The position numbers and the translations under genes were made by a program. The notes beneath the pieces were generated by a model. The model did no database searches. It was not told the DNA's origin and worked only from the letters and a program-made list of their open reading frames with translations. Shown here in pieces: positions 1 through 6,941 of a DNA stretch of 7,258 nt (position 1 is the first letter of the stretch; each line of letters opens with the position of its first letter). The DNA comes from Bacteroidales bacterium. GTDB taxonomy: Bacteria > Bacteroidota > Bacteroidia > Bacteroidales > UBA4181. The stretch covers positions 1 to 7,258 of the forward strand of contig JAQVSH010000085.1 in NCBI GenBank assembly GCA_028700615.1. Direction: 5' to 3'.

Positions 1-34
1 TAAATCGTTTCTATGTTGAGATCCTTCTTCAGGA

Positions 35-2671
35 TCAACCTTTCAATGCTTCCAGTTGTTCTTCGAGCGCTTTGATTTTACTCAAAGCATCAGACTGTTT
101 TTTGCGTTCGTTCTCTAATACGGCAACAGGAGCATTCTGAACAAAGCGTTCGTTGTTTAGTTTCCCGTTGACGGAATTTAGAAATCCCCGAAGGCGCGTC
201 AGCTCAGCCTCAATCTTTGCTTTTTCTTCCGACAAGTTAATCATTCCTGCGACAGGAACAAAATATTCTGTGGTATTGATCAGGAAAGAAAGGCTTCCTT
301 CCGGTTTTTCACTGACTGTTTTTATTTCTGAGAGGTTACACATTTTCTCCAAAATCTCCGGATATACAATATTTCCTTTGACCAAAAGCTGAAGGGTCTC
401 TTTATTGGAGATGTTTTTTTCCTGACGGATCGAACGGATTGCAGAAATAATTTCTTTTACAGGCTCAAAAGCAAGCACTTTTTCCGGATTATACAACTGT
501 TTTACAGGCCATTCGGATATAGATATGCTATCTCCTTCAGCCCGCTCGGCAATGTGCTGCCAGAGTTCCTCAGTGATAAATGGCATGAAGGGATGAAGCA
601 GGCGAAGCAGTTTATCAAAGAACTCCATCGTGGCGGCATGGGTTTTGGTATCCATAGGCTGCTGCCAGGCCGGTTTGGTAAGTTCCAGGTACCAGGAGGA
701 AAATTCATCCCAGAAGAGTTTATATACCAACATCAGGGCCTCTGATAATCTGAATTTATCAAAAAGTTCATCCAGTTCTTCAATGGTTTTATTCAGGACG
801 GCGTCAAACCATTCCACCGCAATTCTGGAAGATTCGGGTTGTTCAACCGTTTCATCGGGAGTTTTCCCCTGAATAAGCCTAAAGGCATTCCATATTTTAT
901 TGTTAAAATTCCGTCCCTGTTCGCAGAGGGATTCGTCAAACAGAATGTCATTCCCGGCAGGAGCGGAAAGAAGCATACCCATTCTGACCCCGTCGGCGCC
1001 GAAATGTTCCATCAGGGTGATGGGATCCGGAGAATTACCCAGGGATTTGGACATCTTCCGTCCTTGTTTATCGCGGACAATACCATGCAGATATACATTC
1101 CGGAAAGGCATATCGCCCATCCATTCATAACCTGCCATGATCATCCTTGCTACCCAGAAAAACAGAATTTCAGGGGCTGTAACCAATACTTCGGTGGGAT
1201 AATAATAGCTGAGATCCGGATTGGGCTTGTTGTCTTTACTTCCGGCAATTTTCGGATCAAACACGGAAACAGGCCATAACCAGGAAGAAAACCAGGTATC
1301 CAGGCTGTCTTCATCCTGACGCAGAGAAGAGGCTTCAAGAGAAGCATCTCCGGTCTTTTTTCTTGCCAGAATCAGCGCTTCTTCAACGTTTTCGGCAACC
1401 ACAAATCCTCCCTTAGGCAGATACCAGGCGGGAATCCTGTGACCCCACCACAGTTGCCGGGAAATACACCAGTCTTTGATGTTTTCCATCCAGTGCCGGT
1501 AGGTGTTTTTATATTTATTCGGATACAACTTAATGTCATCGTTCATAATGGCTTTGAGCGCAGGCTCAGCCATTTCTTCCATTTTGACGAACCATTGCAT
1601 GGAAAGCTTGGGCTCAATGACCACATCGGTCCGCTCCGAATACCCGACTTTGTTCGTGTAGGCTTCAGTCTTCTCTAAAGCCCCGGCTTTTTCAAGGTCT
1701 TTTTCGATCTGTTTGCGGACGTCAAAACGGTCTTTCCCTACATATAACTGAGCTTTTTCGTTGAGCGTTCCATCCTCATTAAAAATATCAATCACCTCCA
1801 GGTTGTATTTTTCTCCCAGCATGTAGTCATTGACATCATGCGCGGGGGTGACTTTCAATACTCCGGTTCCGAATTCCCTGTCTACATATTCGTCCATGAT
1901 GACAGGCACAGGACGGTTGATCAGGGGAACAATGACTTTTCTCCCTTTCAGAAAAGCATATCTCGGATCTTCAGGGTGTACGCATACAGCCGTGTCCCCG
2001 AGAATTGTTTCGGGGCGTGTGGTGGCTATGACCACCCAGCGGTTTTCTTCTCCTTCGATTCTGTATCTGAGATAGTATAATTTTCCGGTGACTTCCTTAT
2101 AAATGACTTCTTCGTCGGACAGCGCGGTTTTTGCTGCCGGATCCCAGTTAACCATCCGGACTCCCCGGTAGATTTTGCCTTTGTTGTATAGATCCACAAA
2201 TACTCTGATGACGCTTTTTGAGTATTCCGGATTCATTGTAAAATTTGTCCGGCTCCAGTCACAGGAAGCTCCCAGTTTTTTGAGTTGTTCGAGGATGATA
2301 CCCCCGTGCTTTTCGGTCCACTCCCAGGCATGGCTGACAAATTCTTCTCTGGAAAGATCGGTTTTTTTAAGCCCGTCGGCAGCCAGTTTTGCCACTACTT
2401 TGGCTTCTGTAGCAATGGATGCATGGTCGGTGCCAGGAACCCAGCAGACATTCTTACCCTGCATACGTGCCCGGCGTAACAGAACATCCTGAATGGTATT
2501 ATTGAGCATATGCCCCATATGCAATACCCCTGTAACATTGGGGGGTGGAATCACCACACTGTAAGGAGTCCTTTGATCAGGTTTTGATTCAAATATCTTA
2601 TGTTTTAACCAGTATGCATACCATTTATCTTCAGTATGTTGAGGTTCATATTTTGTTGCTAATTGTGCCAT
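35..2671 (-). CDS. valS: Valyl-tRNA synthetase (ValRS), complete
   Basis: Cytoplasmic class Ia aminoacyl-tRNA synthetase that charges tRNA-Val with valine using ATP and edits mischarged threonine. The 878-residue product shows the whole family layout. The Rossmann catalytic core carries the HIGH-type motif HMGH at residues 51-54, preceded by PPPNVTG. The CP1 editing domain includes TTRPETILGDTAV at about 218-228 and the conserved AHDVNDY segment near 277-283. The KMSKS loop is exact at 539-543. An anticodon-binding helical domain follows (about 600-760), and a charged coiled-coil arm closes the protein (about 812-878), as expected for ValRS rather than IleRS or LeuRS. Length is normal. I chose the ATG at 2671 (MAQLATKYEP). 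An in-frame ATG at 2713 would add 14 hydrophobic residues and lies upstream of the transcription start implied by the -7 element at 2701-2708. The gene appears monocistronic and divergent from the DUF1573 gene. Identification is very secure; the start is likely but inferred. Confidence 0.97.
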   Translation of the reverse strand: MAQLATKYEPQHTEDKWYAYWLKHKIFESKPDQRTPYSVVIPPPNVTGVLHMGHMLNNTIQDVLLRRARMQGKNVCWVPGTDHASIATEAKVVAKLAADGLKKTDLSREEFVSHAWEWTEKHGGIILEQLKKLGASCDWSRTNFTMNPEYSKSVIRVFVDLYNKGKIYRGVRMVNWDPAAKTALSDEEVIYKEVTGKLYYLRYRIEGEENRWVVIATTRPETILGDTAVCVHPEDPRYAFLKGRKVIVPLINRPVPVIMDEYVDREFGTGVLKVTPAHDVNDYMLGEKYNLEVIDIFNEDGTLNEKAQLYVGKDRFDVRKQIEKDLEKAGALEKTEAYTNKVGYSERTDVVIEPKLSMQWFVKMEEMAEPALKAIMNDDIKLYPNKYKNTYRHWMENIKDWCISRQLWWGHRIPAWYLPKGGFVVAENVEEALILARKKTGDASLEASSLRQDEDSLDTWFSSWLWPVSVFDPKIAGSKDNKPNPDLSYYYPTEVLVTAPEILFFWVARMIMAGYEWMGDMPFRNVYLHGIVRDKQGRKMSKSLGNSPDPITLMEHFGADGVRMGMLLSAPAGNDILFDESLCEQGRNFNNKIWNAFRLIQGKTPDETVEQPESSRIAVEWFDAVLNKTIEELDELFDKFRLSEALMLVYKLFWDEFSSWYLELTKPAWQQPMDTKTHAATMEFFDKLLRLLHPFMPFITEELWQHIAERAEGDSISISEWPVKQLYNPEKVLAFEPVKEIISAIRSIRQEKNISNKETLQLLVKGNIVYPEILEKMCNLSEIKTVSEKPEGSLSFLINTTEYFVPVAGMINLSEEKAKIEAELTRLRGFLNSVNGKLNNERFVQNAPVAVLENERKKQSDALSKIKALEEQLEALKG

Positions 2672-2700
2672 GAGAGATGTATGGTTGAATAAAAAACTCA

Positions 2701-2708
2701 CAAAAATA
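2701..2708 (-). promoter_or_regulatory. Predicted -7 promoter element for valS
   Basis: Read on the minus strand this is TATTTTTG, a full match to the Bacteroidota housekeeping -7 consensus TAnnTTTG. It lies 29 bases upstream of the chosen valS ATG, implying a leader of only about 20-25 nt. No clear TTG -33 partner is visible, so the call rests on the -7 match and its position. The short leader leaves no room for a T-box or other riboswitch. Confidence 0.5.
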
Positions 2709-2752
2709 AACATTTTCTCCGGGTCAGAAGTGATAATGATAAGAATTCATAC

Positions 2753-2760
2753 TATTTTTG
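2753..2760 (+). promoter_or_regulatory. Predicted -7 promoter element for the DUF1573 gene
   Basis: TATTTTTG on the plus strand matches the Bacteroidota -7 consensus TAnnTTTG exactly and faces away from the valS element 44 bp to its left. It would give a leader of roughly 85-90 nt before the ATG at 2854. No good -33 TTG is visible at the usual spacing, so this is a moderate call. A tandem TGATAA repeat (2731-2742) lies between the two divergent elements. Confidence 0.4.
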
Positions 2761-2853
2761 CGACATCAAGTGATTTGAAAATGAAGATGGGATAACCACT
2801 GATGCTCATTGCAGGCGTGTTTCTCCTGACCTTTTAAATGAACGGGATTGGAT

Positions 2854-3252
2854 ATGAAAAAGATTCTATTTGTTTTTACGTGCTTGTTAATCAGTTCTGT
2901 ATACGGATTTTCCATTGACGGGAAAAACGAAAAAAATGTCATTCCGGGAGTGGCCTTTGATAAATTGTCTTTTGATTACGGTAATATTCCTTATGATGGG
3001 AATGGCATTACAACTTTTACTCTTACCAATAATTCAAAAGAGCCTCTGATTATTAAAGATTGTCGTGCATCCTGCGGGTGCACTATCCCTAAATGGGTCA
3101 AAGAGCCCATTAAACCCGGAGCTTCTACTAAAATAGAGGTGGGTTATAACACCCGTCTTTCCGGTCCTTTTTCTAAATCTATTACGGTGATTACGAATTT
3201 TGGACAGGTAACCCTTGGTATTAAAGGAGAAGTGGCGGAAAAGAGTAAGTAA
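2854..3252 (+). CDS. Exported DUF1573 domain protein
   Basis: A 132-residue protein of a family common in Bacteroidota whose biochemical role is not established. Residues 1-18 form an ordinary Sec signal peptide (MKK, a hydrophobic stretch, then SSVYG with likely cleavage before FS). There is no lipobox cysteine at the cleavage site, so I expect a periplasmic rather than lipidated protein. The rest is one DUF1573 domain, a predicted immunoglobulin-like beta sandwich: FDKLSFDYGNIP near 35-46, TFTLTNNSKEPLII near 54-67, the signature cysteine motif C70-x3-C74-G-C76-T, PIKPG near 85-89, and closing strands to about 126. I use the ATG at 2854; a TTG two codons upstream (2848) is in frame but would break the typical MKK start. 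It is transcribed alone, between the valS promoter region and a strong terminator. The family call is secure, the function unknown. Confidence 0.9.
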   Translation: MKKILFVFTCLLISSVYGFSIDGKNEKNVIPGVAFDKLSFDYGNIPYDGNGITTFTLTNNSKEPLIIKDCRASCGCTIPKWVKEPIKPGASTKIEVGYNTRLSGPFSKSITVITNFGQVTLGIKGEVAEKSK

Positions 3253-3279
3253 TTTTTCTAACGCCTCTGTTAACTATAG

Positions 3280-3310
3280 CCTTGTGCGTTAAAACGTACA
3301 AGGTTTTTTT
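3280..3310 (+). terminator. Intrinsic terminator of the DUF1573 gene
   Basis: The arms CCTTGTGCGT (3280-3289) and ACGTACAAGG (3294-3303) form a stem of about 10 bp, with one G-T wobble and a four-base TAAA loop. Seven T residues follow directly (3304-3310). It begins 27 bases after the DUF1573 stop. Its last T is also the first base of the predicted -7 element of the next gene. Confidence 0.85.
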
Positions 3311-3317
3311 ATATTTG
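3310..3317 (+). promoter_or_regulatory. Predicted -7 promoter element for the aminotransferase
   Basis: TATATTTG matches the Bacteroidota -7 consensus TAnnTTTG exactly, 22 bases before the ATG at 3340, so the leader would be about 15-20 nt. The leader is A/T rich without a Shine-Dalgarno sequence, as is normal in this phylum. The upstream terminator stem occupies the -33 region. Confidence 0.55.
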
Positions 3318-3339
3318 TTCACGAATAAAATTAAATCAA

Positions 3340-4545
3340 ATGCCTAAGATCTCCGACAAGGGACGTATCATGCCGGCCTCTCCAATCAGAAGGCTCGCTC
3401 CGCTGGCCGATCAGGCCAAGCAAAGAGGAATTAAAGTGTATCATTTGAATATCGGACAGCCTGATATTCAGACACCTCCGAATGCATTGCGAGCGGTTAG
3501 AGAGAATACTTTAAAGGTTGTGGAGTATAGCCCTTCTTTTGGGATTGATTCACTAAGGCGCAAATTATCAGAGTATTATAAGAGACGTTCGATAGAGATC
3601 GATCCTGATCAGATTATGATTACTACCGGAGGCTCCGAAGCCATTTCCTTTGCGATGATGGCCTGTATGAATAATGATGACGAAATCATTGTTCCGGAAC
3701 CTTTTTATGCCAATTATTACGGATTTACCATTACCACCGGAGTAAAGCTGAAACCGATAGTATCTACCATCGAGCAGGGATTTTCTCTCCCGCCGATTGA
3801 GGATTTTGAAAAGCTGATTACTCCCGGAAAGACTAAGGCCATTATTATTTGCAATCCTAATAATCCTACCGGCTATCTATACAGCAAAAAGGAATTGGAA
3901 CAACTGGCGGATCTGGTCAAGCGTTATGACCTTTTCCTGATGTCGGATGAGGTTTATCGTGAATACTGTTATGATGGCCATCCTCATTTTTCAGTAATGA
4001 ATCTGAAAGGAGTCGAGGAACATACCATTTTAATTGACTCTTTCTCGAAACGATACAGTGCTTGTGGAATCAGACTGGGAGCCTTTGTTACGCGCAATAA
4101 AGAAGTGATGCAGACCGCGCTTAAGTTTGCACAGGCCAGGTTAAGTCCGCCCACTTTCGGACAGATTTTGGCAGAGGCTGCCATTGATGCGCCCCAGTCA
4201 TATCTTGATGAGGTGTATCGTGAGTTTATCGGCAGGAGGGATGTGCTGGTTGAGGGGCTTGCCCATATTGACGGGGTCTTGTGCAATAAGCCTTTGGGAG
4301 CTTTCTACGTTATGGCTCGTCTTCCGGTGGATGATGCCGATCTTTTTTCACAATGGTTGTTGAGGGATTTCCAATATGAAGGGCAAACGGTAATGCTTGC
4401 TCCGGGTTCCGGATTTTATTCGACCCCGGGAGTGGGTACAGACGAAGTCAGGATTGCCTATGTTTTGAATTGTGAAGATATTAAAAAGGCGCTTCGCTGT
4501 CTGGATGAGGCATTGAAAGTATACCCCGGAAAAAAAAATAAGTAG
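3340..4545 (+). CDS. Class I/II PLP-dependent aminotransferase (aspartate aminotransferase-like)
   Basis: Fold type I, PLP-dependent cytoplasmic aminotransferase of the AspC/COG0436 kind, transferring an amino group between an amino acid and a 2-oxo acid. The 401-residue length is normal. Residues that match those known in aspartate aminotransferase are present: the phosphate-binding GGSEA turn at 97-101, N175 in NPNNPTG, D203 and Y206 in SDEVY, S234 and the Schiff-base lysine K237 in SFSKRYS, R245 in GIRLG (phosphate contact), and R371 in DEVRIAY (substrate alpha-carboxylate). The N-terminal NIGQPDIQTP segment (37-46) is also typical. The SKRYSxCGxRLG form around the lysine differs from the commoner SKxxxxxGWRxG and marks a particular subgroup, from memory also seen in clostridia and archaea. 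Substrate specificity (aspartate, alanine or aromatic) cannot be decided from sequence, so I give no symbol. It sits alone between two terminators, with its own predicted promoter. Confidence 0.93.
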   Translation: MPKISDKGRIMPASPIRRLAPLADQAKQRGIKVYHLNIGQPDIQTPPNALRAVRENTLKVVEYSPSFGIDSLRRKLSEYYKRRSIEIDPDQIMITTGGSEAISFAMMACMNNDDEIIVPEPFYANYYGFTITTGVKLKPIVSTIEQGFSLPPIEDFEKLITPGKTKAIIICNPNNPTGYLYSKKELEQLADLVKRYDLFLMSDEVYREYCYDGHPHFSVMNLKGVEEHTILIDSFSKRYSACGIRLGAFVTRNKEVMQTALKFAQARLSPPTFGQILAEAAIDAPQSYLDEVYREFIGRRDVLVEGLAHIDGVLCNKPLGAFYVMARLPVDDADLFSQWLLRDFQYEGQTVMLAPGSGFYSTPGVGTDEVRIAYVLNCEDIKKALRCLDEALKVYPGKKNK

Positions 4546-4563
4546 ACCTTTCGCAATTGATGG

Positions 4564-4622
4564 AAAAATCCCGGGGCTGAACTGCATAACTTTTGTATGT
4601 TTCGTTCAACCCCGGGATTTTT
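4564..4622. terminator. Bidirectional intrinsic terminator between convergent genes
   Basis: The arms at 4564-4576 and 4610-4622 are perfect 13-base complements: a run of A's, then TCCCGGGG, answered by CCCCGGGA and T's. After one mismatch the stem continues for 5 bp (TGAAC 4578-4582 with GTTCA 4604-4608), leaving a 21-base loop. The flanking A and T runs give a U-tract on either strand. It starts 19 bases after the aminotransferase stop and ends 17 bases after the stop of the minus-strand GH5 gene, so it can serve both. Confidence 0.88.
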
Positions 4623-4638
4623 ATTCCCGTCGGGAACC

Positions 4639-5829
4639 TTAATTCTTTTGCAGCAACTCCAGCATTTTACGGTCCAGTTTGTGACCGTACCAGTCTTCGT
4701 AGGCAATATCTTTTCTCCCCGAATCCAGAAATCCGAAATCACCCTTGAAATTCCAGAGGGCATATCCGATATTGTTTTCCGTCAGAATCCCGATGACATC
4801 CCCAAACCAGGCCAGGAAGATTTCATGAGGAGTCTCCCGGTAACAACCGCATTCCCCGCAATGCACCCCGACTCCCTGTTTTACCAGGTCTGTCCATGGT
4901 TTGTAAAAATCTTCAAGATATTTGCGATCATATTTTTTCCCGTTGATAATTCCCGGATAATTGGGGTAAGGAGCGTCATCCGGATTGGCATATACCCAGG
5001 ATGCACGGTAATGGGATATTTCTCCGGGAGAGTATCCCCGGCAGCTTTGTCCGATTTTTAAATCGGTTAATTCAGGGATCACCAGACTTCCTCCATCGTT
5101 TCCATCGGCTACTACCAGACGATCAGGATTATATTTGTGGATTCTTTCGAGACAGCCCATAGCAATTTTACGGTAGATATCTCCCGGAACAGGGCTTTTT
5201 CTGCTGTACTGATCGTTCATGTCTTCACGGAAACAGGGCTCATTGACCAGGTCAAAGCTAAGTTTTTCAGCGGATATGTTCCGGAAACGCCTGGCCCACA
5301 TTTCCCAATGCGTATAGAAAGCTTCCTGAGCTTCCGCATCTTTCCATAGGTTGAAGGGTTCGTTGAATCCTGCGTTAATGCAGAATCCAGGTGCCCGGTG
5401 GAGGTTCAGACTCACGTGAAGCCCGTTTTGATTGGCCTGATAAATCAGTTTTTCCACTTCTTCTACGGCCGACTCGTTAAAAAGAACCGTTTCTTCAGGG
5501 GTAATGTGTTTATTGGAATTTCCTTTGGCGTCAAACTGAATATAGGAGGGGTATCCCATCGGAATCCGGACAAAGTCAAATCCCCAGTCCCGCATCCACT
5601 TAAAATCATCCTCCGTGGTCACGCTGTTTTTCGGGGCGGTTGGACGAACATAAGGACGGGTCAAATAAAAATCAAGCAGGTTAAAGCCTCTCCAGCGGGG
5701 AAGTGCATTTTTTTGCGCGGCAACCTGAGAGGCGTATCCTGCCTCTGCCGGCAATCTTCCGGAAAGCCCCAGTGCAAGTGCCCCGGCTCCGGCTGTTTTC
5801 AAAAAAGAACGTCGGTCAATGTGTGTCAT
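4639..5829 (-). CDS. Secreted glycoside hydrolase family 5 (cellulase-type) with Tat-like signal
   Basis: A 396-residue retaining glycosidase with a single GH5 (beta/alpha)8 barrel and no visible carbohydrate-binding module. Residues 1-30 are a twin-arginine-type signal: RRSFLK at 6-11, a small-residue hydrophobic core, and likely cleavage after AEA at 28-30. No lipobox cysteine follows. GH5 landmarks are RGFNLLDF (47-54), R88 in VRIP, H144 in NLHRAPG, the acid/base E197 in VNEP, H273/Y274, the nucleophile E326 in HCGECGCY, and W359 in ALWNF near the end. Substrate is not evident: a beta-1,4-glucan, mannan or another beta-glycoside is possible. The protein has seven cysteines, three of them around the nucleophile. 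No SusC/D, regulator or second glycosidase flanks it in this window, so it looks like a stand-alone enzyme. ATG at 5829 is the natural start because the RR motif follows at once. Family call is strong; Tat export and substrate are inference. Confidence 0.9.
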   Translation of the reverse strand: MTHIDRRSFLKTAGAGALALGLSGRLPAEAGYASQVAAQKNALPRWRGFNLLDFYLTRPYVRPTAPKNSVTTEDDFKWMRDWGFDFVRIPMGYPSYIQFDAKGNSNKHITPEETVLFNESAVEEVEKLIYQANQNGLHVSLNLHRAPGFCINAGFNEPFNLWKDAEAQEAFYTHWEMWARRFRNISAEKLSFDLVNEPCFREDMNDQYSRKSPVPGDIYRKIAMGCLERIHKYNPDRLVVADGNDGGSLVIPELTDLKIGQSCRGYSPGEISHYRASWVYANPDDAPYPNYPGIINGKKYDRKYLEDFYKPWTDLVKQGVGVHCGECGCYRETPHEIFLAWFGDVIGILTENNIGYALWNFKGDFGFLDSGRKDIAYEDWYGHKLDRKMLELLQKN

Positions 5830-5890
5830 GGTGTATTCGGTTAGTTTTGATGGAATATTGCAGGCTAAGAAAGGGAATCATTCTGCTGTA

Positions 5891-5898
5891 TAAAGATA
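5891..5898 (-). promoter_or_regulatory. Weak candidate -7 element for the GH5 gene
   Basis: On the minus strand this reads TATCTTTA, seven of eight against TAnnTTTG with the final G replaced. It is 61 bases upstream of the GH5 ATG. It is the best candidate I see in the divergent 148-bp gap, but the mismatch and A/T-rich setting make it uncertain. Confidence 0.2.
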
Positions 5899-5953
5899 AA
5901 AAATCAATAGAGAGGATCTTCAATTCTTTATCTATTTTCCATTAGATTAATCT

Positions 5954-5961
5954 TATTTTTG
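5954..5961 (+). promoter_or_regulatory. Predicted -7 promoter element for the EamA transporter
   Basis: TATTTTTG matches TAnnTTTG exactly, 16 bases before the ATG at 5978, implying a leader of about 10 nt or less. No good -33 TTG is seen. The short distance argues against the in-frame TTG at 5969 as the start. Confidence 0.45.
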
Positions 5962-5977
5962 CCCCTTATTGTATTTT

Positions 5978-6901
5978 ATGAAGCATCCTGCACGCATCTA
6001 TTCTTTTTTGGCGTTTTTTACAGCAGTGATTTGGGGCACTACTTTTATTTCGACCAAAATCCTGTTAAATTCCGGGCTGACCCCGGCGGATATTTTTCTG
6101 ATCCGCGCGGTCATTGCCTACCTTGTATTATGCCTTTTGCATCCCCGTCATTTTCAGCCGGCTCCGATCCGGGATGAATGGGTATTTATTTTACTGGGCG
6201 TTTTTGGGGGGTCTCTGTATTTTCTTACTGAGAATACAGCTCTGAATATAACTCTGGCCTCCAATGTGTCTCTGATTGTAACTACGGCTCCTATTTTTAC
6301 CGCTATTGGAGCTCATTTTTTTGTTAAAGAAGAGTCTTTAACCCGGAATCTCTGGATCGGCGCGGTCATTGCCTTTGCCGGTGTATTCCTTGTGGTTTAT
6401 AACGGGAATTTTCTGCTTAAGATCAATCCTCTGGGGGATATTCTTTCTCTGTCGGCCGCTATGTTGTGGGCTGTATATTCAATTCTCCTGAGAAGGGTGG
6501 ATCGCTTGTATCCCACATTGTATATTACCCGTAAGATCTTTTTCTACGGAGCACTGACCCTGTTGCCTTGGTTCCTTTATCAGCCGTTTACCTGGAATGT
6601 GGTGGTTTTGAGCCGGCCTGAAGTCTGGCTGAACCTGCTCTTTTTAGGGGTGATCGCTTCTTCGTTGTGTTATGTGGTCTGGAATAAAGCGATCAGGGTG
6701 ATGGGAAGTATAAGGACCAATAATTACATCTATTTTATTCCCTTTATCACACTTCTTACGGCAGCCATCTTCTTGCATGAAAAACTCACTGTTTTCTCTC
6801 TGCTGGGCGCTGTTTTAATCTTTCTGGGAGTATATGTGACCGGAATCCAAGAGACAAATCCTACCGGGGATAAAAACATACCATTGTCAGGTGAAAAATA
6901 A
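5978..6901 (+). CDS. EamA/DMT-family transporter (inner membrane)
   Basis: A 307-residue integral membrane protein of the drug/metabolite transporter superfamily, with two tandem EamA repeats and about ten predicted transmembrane helices. Repeat one starts with the family-typical AVIWGTTFISTK (16-27) and runs to about 140; it includes ENTALNITLASNVSLIVTTAPIF (85-107), the usual helix 3-4 signature, and the helix pair ending near VVYNG. Repeat two runs from GDILSLSAAMLWAVYS (153-168) to GVYVTGI (284-290), with SIRTNNYIYFIPFITLL (244-260) matching the second-repeat counterpart. The final 17 or so residues are a polar tail. Members export amino acids, metabolites or drugs, or are uncharacterised; the substrate here cannot be inferred. 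I use the ATG at 5978 (MKHPARI); TTG at 5969 is in frame but too near the -7 element. It is divergent from the GH5 gene and appears monocistronic. Its stop codon lies within a terminator hairpin. Confidence 0.9.
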   Translation: MKHPARIYSFLAFFTAVIWGTTFISTKILLNSGLTPADIFLIRAVIAYLVLCLLHPRHFQPAPIRDEWVFILLGVFGGSLYFLTENTALNITLASNVSLIVTTAPIFTAIGAHFFVKEESLTRNLWIGAVIAFAGVFLVVYNGNFLLKINPLGDILSLSAAMLWAVYSILLRRVDRLYPTLYITRKIFFYGALTLLPWFLYQPFTWNVVVLSRPEVWLNLLFLGVIASSLCYVVWNKAIRVMGSIRTNNYIYFIPFITLLTAAIFLHEKLTVFSLLGAVLIFLGVYVTGIQETNPTGDKNIPLSGEK

Positions 6902-6930
6902 AGCGGAATAGGGTCCCCCTTCCGCTTTAT
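6893..6930. terminator. Terminator hairpin between EamA gene and RHH gene
   Basis: The arms at 6898-6908 (ATAAAGCGGAA) and 6920-6930 (TTCCGCTTTAT) are perfect 11-base complements, and a GGG/CCC pair in the loop can extend the stem. On the minus strand the stem is followed by TTTTTC (6897-6893), a good U-tract for the RHH gene, which ends 11 bases away. On the plus strand only CTTTAT is available, so termination of the EamA transcript is weaker. The left arm contains the EamA stop codon (6899-6901). Confidence 0.75.
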
Positions 6931-6941
6931 GATCGTTCGCA

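Noticed and set aside
20..36. Small hairpin GATCCT / AGGATC overlapping the valS stop codon
   Set aside because: Six base pairs with a five-base loop and no U-tract on the valS strand, so it does not qualify as an intrinsic terminator; the true end of the transcript probably lies beyond the left edge.
839..1279. Plus-strand open frame of 146 codons antisense to valS
   Set aside because: It lies wholly inside a well-supported gene on the other strand and shows no recognisable domain, so it is a shadow of valS coding.
2672..2713. N-terminal extension of ValRS by 14 residues from an in-frame ATG at 2713
   Set aside because: The extra residues are hydrophobic and not expected in ValRS, and the predicted -7 element at 2701-2708 places the transcription start downstream of that ATG.
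2802..2837. Possible 11-residue leader peptide (starts MLIAGV) upstream of the DUF1573 gene
   Set aside because: It is very short, has no run of regulatory codons and no attenuator hairpin follows it, so it is probably chance.
2848..2853. TTG start two codons upstream for the DUF1573 protein
   Set aside because: The ATG at 2854 gives a standard MKK signal-peptide start, and TTG is a rare start.
3259..3291. Alternative pairing of TAACGC (3259-3264) with GCGTTA (3286-3291), suggesting an attenuator-like switch
   Set aside because: Six base pairs across a 21-base loop cannot compete with the local 10-bp terminator stem, and it lies after a stop codon with no leader gene to control.
4597..5061. 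Plus-strand open frame of 154 codons overlapping the GH5 gene
   Set aside because: It starts inside the terminator loop and runs antisense to the GH5 catalytic region; the product has no domain character.
5398..5844. Plus-strand open frame of 148 codons antisense to the GH5 N-terminal half
   Set aside because: Its length follows from the opposite-strand codon pattern, and the product is basic and low in recognisable structure.
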